IMG/VR virus record: IMGVR_UViG_3300020221_000072 | Span: 1 to 32,226 of that record | Strand: one strand, 5' to 3' | Length of the DNA stretch: 32,226 bases | DNA from: a virus | Part shown: positions 4,757 through 12,917 of the stretch, in pieces | How the letters are laid out: the number at the start of each line of letters is the position of its first letter | Numbering within the stretch: position 1 is the first letter of the stretch | Translations under genes and position numbers: made by a program | Notes under the pieces: model-generated | Database searches by the model: none | Told to the model about the DNA's origin: nothing | Seen by the model: the letters and a program-made list of their open reading frames with translations, nothing else

Positions 4757-6619
4757 TTATGCGGCCTCCCCCCAAGAAGGGCCAATCTCAACATCCACCT
4801 TTGAAGGGACTTCCAAGTCAACGGCGGTACGCATCACTTCTGACGCTTCAAGGGCCTCTTCTCTGGAGTAGACTGACAGGGCGATTTCATCGTGAACCTG
4901 CAACAGAAGATTGAATCCCGCCTTATGAAGAGCGATCATCCCGGCCTTTGTCTGGTCAGCAGCCGAGCCTTGAATAAGGCGATTCAGTCCTTTGTAAGTG
5001 AACGCTCGCTTAATCGAACGACCGTATTCTATAACGGCCTGCTCATACGGCAGGGCCTTGTTTACGCCCCATTGCGTGGGCTCCCAGAGCGGGAAGCGGC
5101 ACTTACGGCCAAGCAAGGTTCGGATTGATCCGCCGGAGGCGGGGTGCTCGATGCGCTTTTGGACGGCGTCCACTGTGCCGCGCAGGAAGGGGACCTTGGT
5201 GTGGAAGTTTTGAATAAGCTCGGCCGCTTCCTCTAGGGGAAGGTCAAGCTCGTTGGCAAGCTTATTTTTGCCCATGCCGTACATGAGTCCAAGGCCAATG
5301 GTCTTGGCCTGCTTGCGTTTAATCCCGGCCATGTCCGCAACCATCTGATGGAAGTCCGTATCAGGATTTTCCCTATAGGCCTCTGCCATCTTCTCCGCCC
5401 CCGGCAAGTCTAAAAGCGCAGAGTAATGGACCAAGAGCCGTGGTTCTTGGCTAGAGAAGTCACAAGCTGCCCACATGTTCTCTGCTTCTGGTAAGAACAG
5501 CCCACGGACCATGGGACCGATGACCTCATGCCGTGCAGGGACCTGCTGAAGGTTTGGGTTGGCCATGGACAGTCGTCCTGTGACCGTGCCGCCTTCATCA
5601 GAACGCAGCTGGTTGACGTGGGGGTGGATGCGGCCGTCGGCGGCGGAGAAATCCAGATAGGGCTGCAGGAACGTGCCGTGGGTCTTGTTCAGTTCACGTG
5701 CTTCGATGATGAGCTTGGCAATGGGGTGTTCGTGGTTCTGGAGGAATGACCGGGTGAAGCTGGGCAGTCCTGTGTTGCTCTTTGGGTAGGGAAGTTTGAG
5801 CTTGTCAAAGGCAATGGCGATGCTTGCAGCGGCCCAGATCTCAACCGAGGATCCTGTTAATTTCTTCAACTCGCGCTGTAGTGTCTCTTCGCGCTCTTGC
5901 ATCTGCACGATGAGGGTCTTGGCGCGGTCGCGGTCAAAGCGGATGCCGCGCTTGGTGAGGTTGATGAGGATGGGCAGGAGCTCTGTTTCGAGGTCAAAGA
6001 TCGACTCGATGTTTTCCTTGCGCAGCACAGTCTGGAAGTGTTGCCAGAGCTTTAGCGTGAGCGCGGCGTCTTGCTCGGCGTAGTCACCAACAAACATCGC
6101 AGGCAGCTTCCAGAGCTCCTTTTTGGCGTGGACGTTAAAGTCACTGGCGGCATCTTTTAGGGCCTGCTCGGACTTGATCTCTTTGAGATAGTCAAAGCCC
6201 AGGGCGTTGAGGCTATAAGAGAAGCGGTTCTCATCAATCAGCGGGGCCGCGATCATTGTGTCCAGGATTCGACCCTTAATCTCATATCCGTGGGCCATGA
6301 GCCACCCGCAATCGTAAGCTGCATTGTGCATAACTTTGTCAGCGGGAAGCAGAAGAACTCGTCGGATGAAGCGCTCAACGAGCCCCTGGTCAAGATTCCC
6401 TCCACCTTGATGTCTAACAGGGAAGTATCCGGTCCATCCGTCAACAGCGATGGCGTAACCAACAATGTAGCCATCGTTTCTTGGCCATCCGGGGCCGTAT
6501 TTCTCCATGTTAGGGTCACATGTTTCGAGGTCAATTGCGATCTCCTTCGCGTCCGATAGGTCTGGGAATTTGTCCGGGGGGACCCACTCTGTCTGGCGTG
6601 GGAACAGAGGTAATGTCAT
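4757..6619 (-). CDS. polA: Family A DNA polymerase with 3'-5' exonuclease
   Basis: The replicative DNA polymerase, 620 residues. The proofreading exonuclease motifs are intact: D30-x-E32, N99 with D103, and Y180-x3-D184. Polymerase motif A carries D387 (CDFSSQEPR), motif B is R435-x3-K439-x7-Y447 (RKQAKTIGLGLMYG), and motif C is QVHDE with H576 and D577. There is no 5'-nuclease domain, as is usual in phage versions. The position equal to E. coli Pol I Phe762 is Leu443; leucine here lowers speed and raises fidelity, and environmental studies associate it with slower or temperate phages. The start overlaps the helicase stop as ATGA, and a strong terminator follows. Confidence 0.97.
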   Translation of the reverse strand: MTLPLFPRQTEWVPPDKFPDLSDAKEIAIDLETCDPNMEKYGPGWPRNDGYIVGYAIAVDGWTGYFPVRHQGGGNLDQGLVERFIRRVLLLPADKVMHNAAYDCGWLMAHGYEIKGRILDTMIAAPLIDENRFSYSLNALGFDYLKEIKSEQALKDAASDFNVHAKKELWKLPAMFVGDYAEQDAALTLKLWQHFQTVLRKENIESIFDLETELLPILINLTKRGIRFDRDRAKTLIVQMQEREETLQRELKKLTGSSVEIWAAASIAIAFDKLKLPYPKSNTGLPSFTRSFLQNHEHPIAKLIIEARELNKTHGTFLQPYLDFSAADGRIHPHVNQLRSDEGGTVTGRLSMANPNLQQVPARHEVIGPMVRGLFLPEAENMWAACDFSSQEPRLLVHYSALLDLPGAEKMAEAYRENPDTDFHQMVADMAGIKRKQAKTIGLGLMYGMGKNKLANELDLPLEEAAELIQNFHTKVPFLRGTVDAVQKRIEHPASGGSIRTLLGRKCRFPLWEPTQWGVNKALPYEQAVIEYGRSIKRAFTYKGLNRLIQGSAADQTKAGMIALHKAGFNLLLQVHDEIALSVYSREEALEASEVMRTAVDLEVPSKVDVEIGPSWGEAA

Positions 6620-8151
6620 AAGGTAAAGCCTCTTGAATAGGTTTCGGGTTCGACGATATGCAATTCTCTTTTTGCTCTGGTTAGGCCCACATAGAGCAGT
6701 CTGCGCATGTCATCGGGATTCTTTTGCAGTTCTTCCATGAACCGTGCTGAGAGGTCCAGGCGCAGTAGGACATTGTCCGCCTCCCCGCCTTTTGCCGCGT
6801 GGACCGTGGACAGTTTCACAGGGGCCTCGCCTGTTAGGCGCACCCCACGCCTAAGAAGAGCGATGATGTAGTTGCGCTTATCCTCGGCGATCTTGGTCAG
6901 GGCCTCGTGCCAGATGACATCGGTCAGTAGGCCGTGGTGGTCTTTAAGCTTTTGCAGGGTGTAGAGAGCCTCGGGATCACCGTCTTTAAAGGACTTATTG
7001 CCGCGTTTGACAAACTCCGTGCCGAGGTGTTTGTAGACCAGCGCCACGGTCGCGTAGTCCACCTCTTTGCCCTTGCGCAGGTTCTCCCATCCGATGACGG
7101 CGCGCACGATGGTCTCAGAAACGCTGCGATGGCCGTTGCGCTCGAAGAGAACGCCTTGGTCCAAGAGCCAGCCGTGGATGGGCGTGAGGTAGTAGTTCGT
7201 GAAGGCAAGGATGAGCCAGTTGCCCTTGGTCACGTCCACGTCACTAAAGCGGTTGTACCAAAAGAGCGAGCCTTCAAATCCTTCCTTTGGTCGCCATGTC
7301 TTTGGCTGTCTAATGCGTATCCGGTCGGATACTTCGTTGGCAAGATCGTGAATGACCGGTGGGACGCGATAGGACTGGTCAAGGATGATGTTCTCTCCTG
7401 GCAGCGAGAGGAAGGTGTCTACGTCCGCCCCTGCCCAACGGTAAATGGCCTGATCATCATCCCCGGCGATGAAGGTTGTAACGCTACGCGCTACAAGTTC
7501 CTGGACCAAGTTCCATTGCAAACGAGAGAGATCCTGTGCCTCGTCGATGATGAGCAACTCCAGCGTGGGCAGGCGCTCGGGTTCGAGGATGATTTTTTCT
7601 AGGAGATCGGTGAAGTCAAAGAGCAGGCGCTGTTCTTTGTACTGGCGATAGGTGCGCTCAACAAACTCAAAGTGCCACCACTCGATGGAAAGGCCGCTCT
7701 GGTTGTAGTGTGTGCGCAGGTCCATGCCCCGGATCCGGGCAAGGTTGATCTCATTGAGAATCGGGTTGTCTGTTTTGACAAGGCCCTCTTCATCTGATTC
7801 GTCAACCGTCAGCGTGAGCCGTGCAAGCTTGGCAAATTCCCTAAAGTGCTCGGGCGACATCATGTCATTTTGCTTAACGCCCAGGCAGTGGTAGGCAAGA
7901 CTGTGTAGCGTCCGAAACCACGGGAAGTCACTGTTACTCTGCAGGTGCGGGAACTTCACAATCGCCCGCTCCTTGGCCTCGGCGGCCGCCTTGCGGGTGA
8001 AGGCAAAGTAGCCGATGTTCAAGGGCAGTGTGCCTTGTTCCAAGTACCGCTCTACGGTGTTGAGCAGGTAGGTTGTTTTGCCTGTTCCTGGCTATGGAGG
8101 GCCGAAGACTTTATTAATCTTCGGCCCTATTTCCTTTTCGGTTGTGTTCAT
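6616..8151 (-). CDS. UvrD-like SF1 helicase with in-frame amber in Walker A (possible ribosomal hop)
   Basis: A superfamily 1 DNA helicase. The natural ATG at 8151 overlaps the primase stop as TGATG. The first 19 codons read MNTTEKEIGPKINKVFGPP; then come TAG (8094-8092), CCA, and GTGKTTYLLNTVERY. Removing TAG-CCA gives a canonical P-loop, GPPGTGKTT, and a 509-residue protein. Downstream all SF1 motifs are intact: Ia (FAFTRKAAAEA), II (LIIDEAQDLSR), III (GDDDQAIYRWAGAD), IV (QSYRVP), V (TVHAAKGGEADN), VI (LYVGLTRAKRELH). Internal starts such as TTG at 8043 would make an ATPase-dead protein lacking Walker A. Either the ribosome bypasses the stop, or this copy is a fresh mutant or an assembly error. 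The identity is certain from the motifs; expression of the full product is inferred. Confidence 0.9.
8092..8094 (-). promoter_or_regulatory. Candidate recoding site: CCA-TAG-CCA inside Walker A
   Basis: The amber codon is flanked by two identical proline codons (CCA at 8097-8095 and 8091-8089). A peptidyl-tRNA(Pro) leaving the first and re-pairing with the second would skip six bases, and the next codon, GGA, continues the P-loop perfectly. The nascent chain ends in Pro-Pro just before the stop, a context known to slow termination. Confidence 0.45.
8099..8127 (-). other. Perfect 10-bp hairpin inside the helicase gene start
   Basis: On the minus strand GGGCCGAAGA pairs with TCTTCGGCCC around a nine-base loop, ending four bases before the amber codon. 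It is in the coding part of the helicase (codons 9-18). It has no T-run, so it is not an ordinary terminator. It may influence decoding of the stop or limit translation. Confidence 0.75.
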
Positions 8152-9677
8152 CAGAACGGGCTCCCCTTACTCTGCTCAGGCGTCTCGAACGGGGCGTCTT
8201 GCCGCTCGAACCGTGGGATGCGCCAGCATCTTGTCTGCCTGCCTTTTAGGAAAAGGGTGCAGGGCTCACCGCCGAGATCGCGGACGCGCTGGGCCATGCG
8301 ATTCAAGGACATGCCCAAGAAGTTATTGCGCTTTAAGTGTGCTTCGAGGTCCTTGAACCGGAAGTAGGTCTTGGCTTCTGCGTCATCTGTCCAAGGACGG
8401 CCCATGAGAATCTCATCGCGGTCCATGGCCTGTTGCAGGTGGGTGGTGAAGTCCTCTAAGAGGTCGAAGAACCGGCCAGTGAAGCTCGTGTCTTCTGGGG
8501 CCTCTTGGATCTGTTCGGTTTCGACCATCTCGCGCAGCAGGGAGTTGAGCACCTGCTCCCAGTCCTGTTTGCGTAAAGTAGGGGGCAGTACGTTGATGCG
8601 GTCGATGCAGGCCTTTTGGAAAAGGTTCTGGTTGTACAGGCTGTCGGTATCAAGCTCCAGCCGTCTGCCGTTCACGTCTAAGAACCACAGAGGCGGTTCG
8701 CTGTTGTACTTTGACAGTGAGGACAGGGCCGGGGAGTCTGGCCCATTGGCCCCGATCCCGTGTTTGCGAGTCCTGCACATGCTGCTGTTGCAAAAGCTGT
8801 TTAAGGGCTGGTCTTTGCACTTGTAGAGATAATCTTTTTTGGTCAGCTGCTTGACGATCACCTGTATTTCGGTGAGGCCCAGGGGCGGGTGAAAGTATTT
8901 GTTGTTATGTTCCATGAGCTTGGTATCCCAGTCATGGGGGTGGGCTTTTTTCAGGTAGATCCCGATGTTGAAAAGCCCGTTGTTTCGTGTGCCTTCGGGA
9001 AAGCCTTGTGTGCAAAGGGCCTGCAGGCATGGTGGGCCGTCAGGAATAGGCTGGTCTGGCTTCGCTGGTGGGCTGATGTTAGGGACTTCGTCCTGTACGT
9101 GATCTGCGTAGAGTTGGTAAAACTCTTCCAGGCTTGCGGCCGTGCCGTCGTCTTTCAACGCATAGCGCATGCCCTCGTCACCTGCGAAATAGGGCAGGTT
9201 CAAGAAGTTGCCCGTGTCGCCACGGTCAACAAGGATTTCGGATTGCTTGGGGAAGATCTCTCTGCCTGCCTCGCCTAAGAGCGCGGCCATGGCCTTGAGC
9301 GTAGACTGCATATCAGCCGCTGATATGGGCTGGCGCATGAAGAGAAAGCAATGCGCGCCGCTAGATTTACTGCGGCAGACGACAAGAGGGAGTTTTAGCT
9401 TGCGGACTTTTTCTACAAGGCCCTTGTGATCCAGCGGGTACTGGTCGATGTCGATGCAGCCCCAGATGCAGGTGTTGTCTGCGCGGATTGGAATAATCCC
9501 CAGGCTGGGCTCGACCCCCTGTAAATGCTTTTCCCACAGATCATCTGTTGGTGGCTGACGGACAACGACGGCCTTGCCAGTCTGTTTTCCATCACCGCGA
9601 GACTTGTCTATTTTGTACGTCCCGTATGCAACATCCAATCCGGAGAAAATTGCTTTGAACCGTGTTATGTCGGTCAT
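8151..9677 (-). CDS. Archaeo-eukaryotic-type (TOTE/PriCT-like) DNA primase
   Basis: A primase of the AEP superfamily, making primers for the polymerase. The N-terminal catalytic domain (to about residue 190) shows the D-x-D motif (IDIDQY, D76 and D78), a GAH motif (SSGAH, H109) and GNFLNLPYF (156-164), as in the primases of TOTE conflict systems. A PriCT-like region follows (RNNGLFNIGIYLKKA, 231-245), then a cysteine cluster C287, C296, C301 of zinc-ribbon type. No helicase ATPase domain is attached. The binding site GAGAAGAAG lies directly before the ATG, right after a terminator, so expression depends on read-through from the SSB gene. Confidence 0.85.
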   Translation of the reverse strand: MTDITRFKAIFSGLDVAYGTYKIDKSRGDGKQTGKAVVVRQPPTDDLWEKHLQGVEPSLGIIPIRADNTCIWGCIDIDQYPLDHKGLVEKVRKLKLPLVVCRSKSSGAHCFLFMRQPISAADMQSTLKAMAALLGEAGREIFPKQSEILVDRGDTGNFLNLPYFAGDEGMRYALKDDGTAASLEEFYQLYADHVQDEVPNISPPAKPDQPIPDGPPCLQALCTQGFPEGTRNNGLFNIGIYLKKAHPHDWDTKLMEHNNKYFHPPLGLTEIQVIVKQLTKKDYLYKCKDQPLNSFCNSSMCRTRKHGIGANGPDSPALSSLSKYNSEPPLWFLDVNGRRLELDTDSLYNQNLFQKACIDRINVLPPTLRKQDWEQVLNSLLREMVETEQIQEAPEDTSFTGRFFDLLEDFTTHLQQAMDRDEILMGRPWTDDAEAKTYFRFKDLEAHLKRNNFLGMSLNRMAQRVRDLGGEPCTLFLKGRQTRCWRIPRFERQDAPFETPEQSKGSPF

Positions 9678-9691
9678 CTTCTTCTCGGTTG

Positions 9692-9721
9692 AAAAAGGCC
9701 GAGGGCCGTGGGCCCCCGACC
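9692..9721 (-). terminator. Terminator between the SSB-like gene and the primase
   Basis: On the minus strand GGTCGGGGGCC and GGCCCTCGGCC form an 11-bp stem (two G-U pairs in RNA) around a CAC loop (9721-9711, 9707-9697), followed by five T (9696-9692). Only 14 bases separate the T-run from the primase start codon, so there is no room for a new promoter. It probably attenuates expression of primase, helicase and polymerase relative to the SSB-like gene. Confidence 0.8.
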
Positions 9722-9728
9722 TTGGAAG

Positions 9729-10493
9729 TTAGAACGGTGTTGTGCCTGTCTCTGCGGCCTCGTCGTGGTGCTTGACCTTCACGTCCCCGGCGTTAACCGA
9801 GGCAGCAAAAGCCTTTGCAGCCTGATAGACGAGCGCATCTTCAACAGGGCCGACACGTTCCACTTCCCAACCGAACCACTTGCCCTTGTCATTGGACTCA
9901 GCCACTGTGGTGAGTCGATAGACTTGGCTATACATGGGAGGCGTAAACAGTCCGCTCTTGCCTGCCACTTTTACGGACTGCATCATGCTGTTCCACTTGC
10001 GGGACTTCTTTAGCTGCGTGGACTTCATGCTAATCAAGGCAGGCTCAGGCGTACCGTCATCGCGAATGACCATCACATAGTGATTGGCCGTGTTCTCAAT
10101 GTAGTTGCCATTGTCCAGATAGTCCTTGTTCTCGCCCGGTTCACGGTGAGTGCGCGACAGCACGTCACTGGTGGCGGGATACATTGATACAGGTGCGCCA
10201 CTGCCAGACCCGCGAGGGGCCCACTCAATGTATTGCCGGACATAGGCACAAGGGATTACCTCAATGCCTTTCTTGCCATCGTACAAATCGCCTGTGACGC
10301 TGTTGTAAAGCATCCCAGGCATTGCCCCGTCAACCGTACCAACCTCGGGCGAGACATTGGTCAGAAGGCGCAGGAAAGGAAGCGCAAAGTCTTCCTGATT
10401 CATGCCTTCAAAACCGTCAAGGGCATCCTGCTCAAACATCGATGTGAGGGCTAAAGCGCCCTCGCTTTTTGCTGCAACGTCTGTCTTGGCCAT
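9729..10493 (-). CDS. SSB-like replication accessory protein (254 aa)
   Basis: Belongs to a phage family found next to replication genes and often suggested to bind single-stranded DNA. The core contains ALPFLRLLTNVSPEV (about residues 37-51), a GDLYDGKKGIEVIPC block and YIEWAPRGSG. The C-terminus is acidic and ends in a hydrophobic pair (HHDEAAETGTTPF), like the protein-docking tails of SSB (ending PF) and T7 gp2.5. That tail is the best evidence for an SSB role. The N-terminus shares LT-x2-FEQDA with the upstream coiled-coil protein. A terminator follows at once, which would make this gene more abundant than the replication enzymes. The function is inferred. Confidence 0.7.
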   Translation of the reverse strand: MAKTDVAAKSEGALALTSMFEQDALDGFEGMNQEDFALPFLRLLTNVSPEVGTVDGAMPGMLYNSVTGDLYDGKKGIEVIPCAYVRQYIEWAPRGSGSGAPVSMYPATSDVLSRTHREPGENKDYLDNGNYIENTANHYVMVIRDDGTPEPALISMKSTQLKKSRKWNSMMQSVKVAGKSGLFTPPMYSQVYRLTTVAESNDKGKWFGWEVERVGPVEDALVYQAAKAFAASVNAGDVKVKHHDEAAETGTTPF

Positions 10494-10505
10494 GATTCTT
10501 GGTCC

Positions 10506-11060
10506 TTAAAGAGATTTGATAGTTACTTTTTGGCCGATAAAGGCACCAAAAAGATCGGCAGGAAAAGCGTTGCCACGCTCGACCTGTTCTTTCACCCATG
10601 CTTTGAGGGTCATGGGCTCCACCTTTTCCGCTTGTTCGGCCGGGAAGCGTTGCTCACGGAGAAGATCCAGTAGACGAGCGCAGAGCTCGTCTTCGCCTTT
10701 GCCGAATCGGACAGAGACGATGTTCTTGATGATGTCATCGAAGCCGTTGGTGCGCAGCCATGCGAAGGCTTCTGCACGACGGGCCTCGGTGATCGAAGCA
10801 GAGTAGAAGGGCTTGAGCGTGACCTTGGAGCCGTCTTCCATGTCGAAGCCTTTCATGCCCAGGCTTGTCATGGCCTCGGGCATTGCCTCTTCGGTCAGTT
10901 TGCGGTACTGCTCTTTGCGCTCCTTGACCACGGACTCCATGTCCTCAATTTCTTTTTCCAGTTCCTTGGCCCTACGGGCCATGGCGGAAACACTGGCGAG
11001 ATCGGCATCAGCAACTTTAAGGGCTGCTGCGTCTTGTTCAAACAAATTCGTAAGACTCAT
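10506..11060 (-). CDS. Coiled-coil protein of the replication module (184 aa)
   Basis: The N-terminal third is a strong coiled coil (RRAKELEKEIEDMESVVKER, about residues 29-48), followed by MTSLGMKGFDMEDGSKVTL, a small beta region, and a mainly helical C-terminal half. The layout recalls nuclease-inhibitor or Gam-like phage proteins that coat DNA ends, but I do not recognise the family with confidence. It begins SLTNLFEQDA, nearly the same peptide found near the start of the SSB-like protein. Its first codons overlap the end of the upstream gene. Confidence 0.7.
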   Translation of the reverse strand: MSLTNLFEQDAAALKVADADLASVSAMARRAKELEKEIEDMESVVKERKEQYRKLTEEAMPEAMTSLGMKGFDMEDGSKVTLKPFYSASITEARRAEAFAWLRTNGFDDIIKNIVSVRFGKGEDELCARLLDLLREQRFPAEQAEKVEPMTLKAWVKEQVERGNAFPADLFGAFIGQKVTIKSL

Positions 11061-11382
11061 TTATTTCTCCTTTATGAAAGATATCGACCTGCAATGGAAC
11101 GTACAGCTTTTCACGGCGATCCCACTTCAACACTTTGTAGCGCCCGCTGTTCTTGGCCGCAGCCACTGAGCACACAATTCCTATGATCGCTGGATCCCCG
11201 ATGAGAACAAGATAATCCTCATCAGAAAATTTTTCAAGTCGGCGTCGAATCCGTTGTACTGTGGGCACGACGCTAAACAAGACCTGCGCATTAGGGGGTA
11301 GTACTGTGATGATCTCGCCAAACTGCAAAGCTGGGGTGACGTTGTGCTGAGTGGTCTCAGACGTGACGTAGACCTTTGCCAA
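11038..11382 (-). CDS. Hypothetical first gene of the replication operon (114 aa)
   Basis: Not assigned to a family. It starts at a TTG codon (MAKVYVTSETTQHN); AGAAAGGAG with six bases of spacing decides this over a nearby ATG in another frame that sits too close to the site. The sequence is rich in beta-strands (LQFGEIITVL, VLFSVV, DYLVLIGDPAIIGIV) and has a C-terminal KVLKWDRREKLYVPLQVD. It is transcribed from a good promoter just upstream and overlaps the next gene. Similar short proteins occur at the head of phage replication modules, without a known role. Confidence 0.75.
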   Translation of the reverse strand: MAKVYVTSETTQHNVTPALQFGEIITVLPPNAQVLFSVVPTVQRIRRRLEKFSDEDYLVLIGDPAIIGIVCSVAAAKNSGRYKVLKWDRREKLYVPLQVDIFHKGEINESYEFV

Positions 11383-11404
11383 TTCATTCTCCTTTCTAAA
11401 AACG

Positions 11405-11440
11405 AATTTGCATAGTACACTCTCACTTACGGCAATGCAA
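11405..11440 (-). promoter_or_regulatory. Minus-strand sigma-70-type promoter for the replication operon
   Basis: TTGCAT (11440-11435), 17 bases, then TACTAT (11417-11412), with transcription likely starting near 11405. It is followed by the ribosome binding site of the 114-residue gene. The match to consensus is good in both boxes and spacing. Confidence 0.7.
11408..11436 (+). promoter_or_regulatory. Possible divergent plus-strand promoter for SNF2 helicase/nuclease
   Basis: An inverted copy of the -35 box, TTGCAT (11408-11413), is 17 bases from GGCAAT (11431-11436), a poor -10 box. A promoter for the two plus-strand genes must lie in this 80-base gap or further left, and this is the best candidate I see. 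It overlaps the minus-strand promoter, so the two would interfere. Confidence 0.35.
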
Positions 11441-11462
11441 GTGCCGCTAGAAAGAGAGAAAT

Positions 11463-12917
11463 ATGGAAGACAAACATTTAGGGCGTTATCCCTTTAAAAA
11501 CAAGCCTTTCCTGCATCAGCAGGCCTATCTACAGCGCTTCTGGAAAGAGCCTGTGGCCGCGCTATTTGCTGATATGGGCACCGGCAAGAGCTTCATGTTG
11601 ATCAACAACACCGCAATGCTCTATGACCAAGGGCATATCAACGCGGCGCTTATCGTCGCACCCAAGGGCGTGTACAGGAACTGGTACAAAGTCGAATTGC
11701 CCAAGCACATGCCTGAGCACGTGGTGTACCGAATGGCTATCTGGAACCCTGCGCCGAGGAAGGCAGAGAAGAAGGCCCTTGATTCGTTGTTCGAGATCAC
11801 TGAAGACCTGAAGATCCTGATCATGAACATTGAGGCGTTCTCCACGCCCAAGGGGGCCTCGTATGCGCAGATGTTCCTGCGCAGCCACAAGGCTTTTTTT
11901 GCCGTGGACGAAAGCACGACAATCAAAAACCATTCGGCGCAAAGGACTAAGGCGACGATTAGGGCAGGCAGGCTGGCGAAGTACCGGCGTATTGCAACCG
12001 GGTCACCGGTGACCAAAAGCCCGATGGATCTGTTCTCCCAGTGTGAGTTTTTAAGCCCAGAATGCCTTGGGATTCACAGTTTTTATGCCTTTCAGGCCCG
12101 ATACGCGGTGATGATAGAGCGCTCTGTTGCAACGCACAGTTACAAACAAGTCGTAGGCTATCGACATCTGGATGAGATTCAAGAAAAACTATCACGCTTT
12201 AGTTTTCGGGTGCGCAAAGAGGAGTGCTTTGACCTCCCGGACAAGGTCTTTTTAAAGCGCGAGGTGGAGCTCACGCCTGAGCAGAAGCGCGCCTATGACC
12301 AGATGGTGCTGATGGCCCTGGTGACCTTTGAGAAGGGAATGACGACCACGACCAATGCGCTCACGCAGATCATGCGGCTGCAGCAGATCGTCTGTGGTCA
12401 TGTGACCTTGGACGGTGGAGAGATCGTCCCGATCAAGAACAACCGGCTTGATGAGTTGCTGTCTGCGGTGGATGAACTGGACGGCAAGATCATCATCTGG
12501 GCGCACTTCAGGCATGACATCGAGGCGATCAAGCTGGCCCTGCAAAAGGCCCACGGGATGAACAGTGTGGCTACCTACTTTGGTGACACAAAGGCCGAGG
12601 AAAGGTCCGAGATTGTGGATCGTTTTTCTGATGAAAACAGCGAGTTAAGATTTTTTGTTGGGCAGCCCAGGACGGGTGGGTACGGATTAACCCTAACGGC
12701 GGCGCATACAATGATCTACTACAGCAACGGCTATGACCTGGAAGTGCGGCTGCAGTCAGAGGCGCGCATTGACCGCTATGGCCAGACCAACAAAATGACA
12801 TATATCGACCTATTTACACCCAATACGGTGGACGAAAAGATCGTCGATGCGCTGCTGGAAAAGATGAACATCGCCAACACCATCCTGCAAGAGGATCCAA
12901 AGGAGTGGATTAAATGA
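11463..12917 (+). CDS. SNF2-family DNA helicase/translocase
   Basis: A superfamily 2 ATPase of the SNF2 group, 484 residues. Walker A is DMGTGKS (37-43). The motif II box is DEST (149-152) rather than DEAH, which is frequent in phage SNF2 enzymes. TGSP (179-182) is motif III. C-terminal motifs V (GGYGLTL, 405-411) and VI (QSEARIDRYGQ, 431-441) are present. The enzyme probably moves along or unwinds DNA in replication or recombination, or removes bound proteins. It has a good site (AGAAAGAGAG) before the ATG and overlaps the nuclease gene by ATGA. With that gene it forms the only plus-strand unit of the window. Confidence 0.93.
   Translation: MEDKHLGRYPFKNKPFLHQQAYLQRFWKEPVAALFADMGTGKSFMLINNTAMLYDQGHINAALIVAPKGVYRNWYKVELPKHMPEHVVYRMAIWNPAPRKAEKKALDSLFEITEDLKILIMNIEAFSTPKGASYAQMFLRSHKAFFAVDESTTIKNHSAQRTKATIRAGRLAKYRRIATGSPVTKSPMDLFSQCEFLSPECLGIHSFYAFQARYAVMIERSVATHSYKQVVGYRHLDEIQEKLSRFSFRVRKEECFDLPDKVFLKREVELTPEQKRAYDQMVLMALVTFEKGMTTTTNALTQIMRLQQIVCGHVTLDGGEIVPIKNNRLDELLSAVDELDGKIIIWAHFRHDIEAIKLALQKAHGMNSVATYFGDTKAEERSEIVDRFSDENSELRFFVGQPRTGGYGLTLTAAHTMIYYSNGYDLEVRLQSEARIDRYGQTNKMTYIDLFTPNTVDEKIVDALLEKMNIANTILQEDPKEWIK

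Noticed and set aside
4584-4775. Open frame of 63 codons on the minus strand past the polymerase gene
   Set aside because: It runs straight through the strong terminator and the hairpin before it and has no good start site; it is the noncoding gap.
6934-7602. Long open frame on the plus strand inside the helicase gene
   Set aside because: It is antisense to a gene with clear SF1 motifs and has no recognisable domain; a shadow of codon bias.
8092-8094. Genetic code with TAG reassigned to an amino acid
   Set aside because: The 1227- and 646-residue genes end in TAG immediately before neighbouring genes, so TAG acts as a stop here; also a single inserted residue would not repair Walker A.
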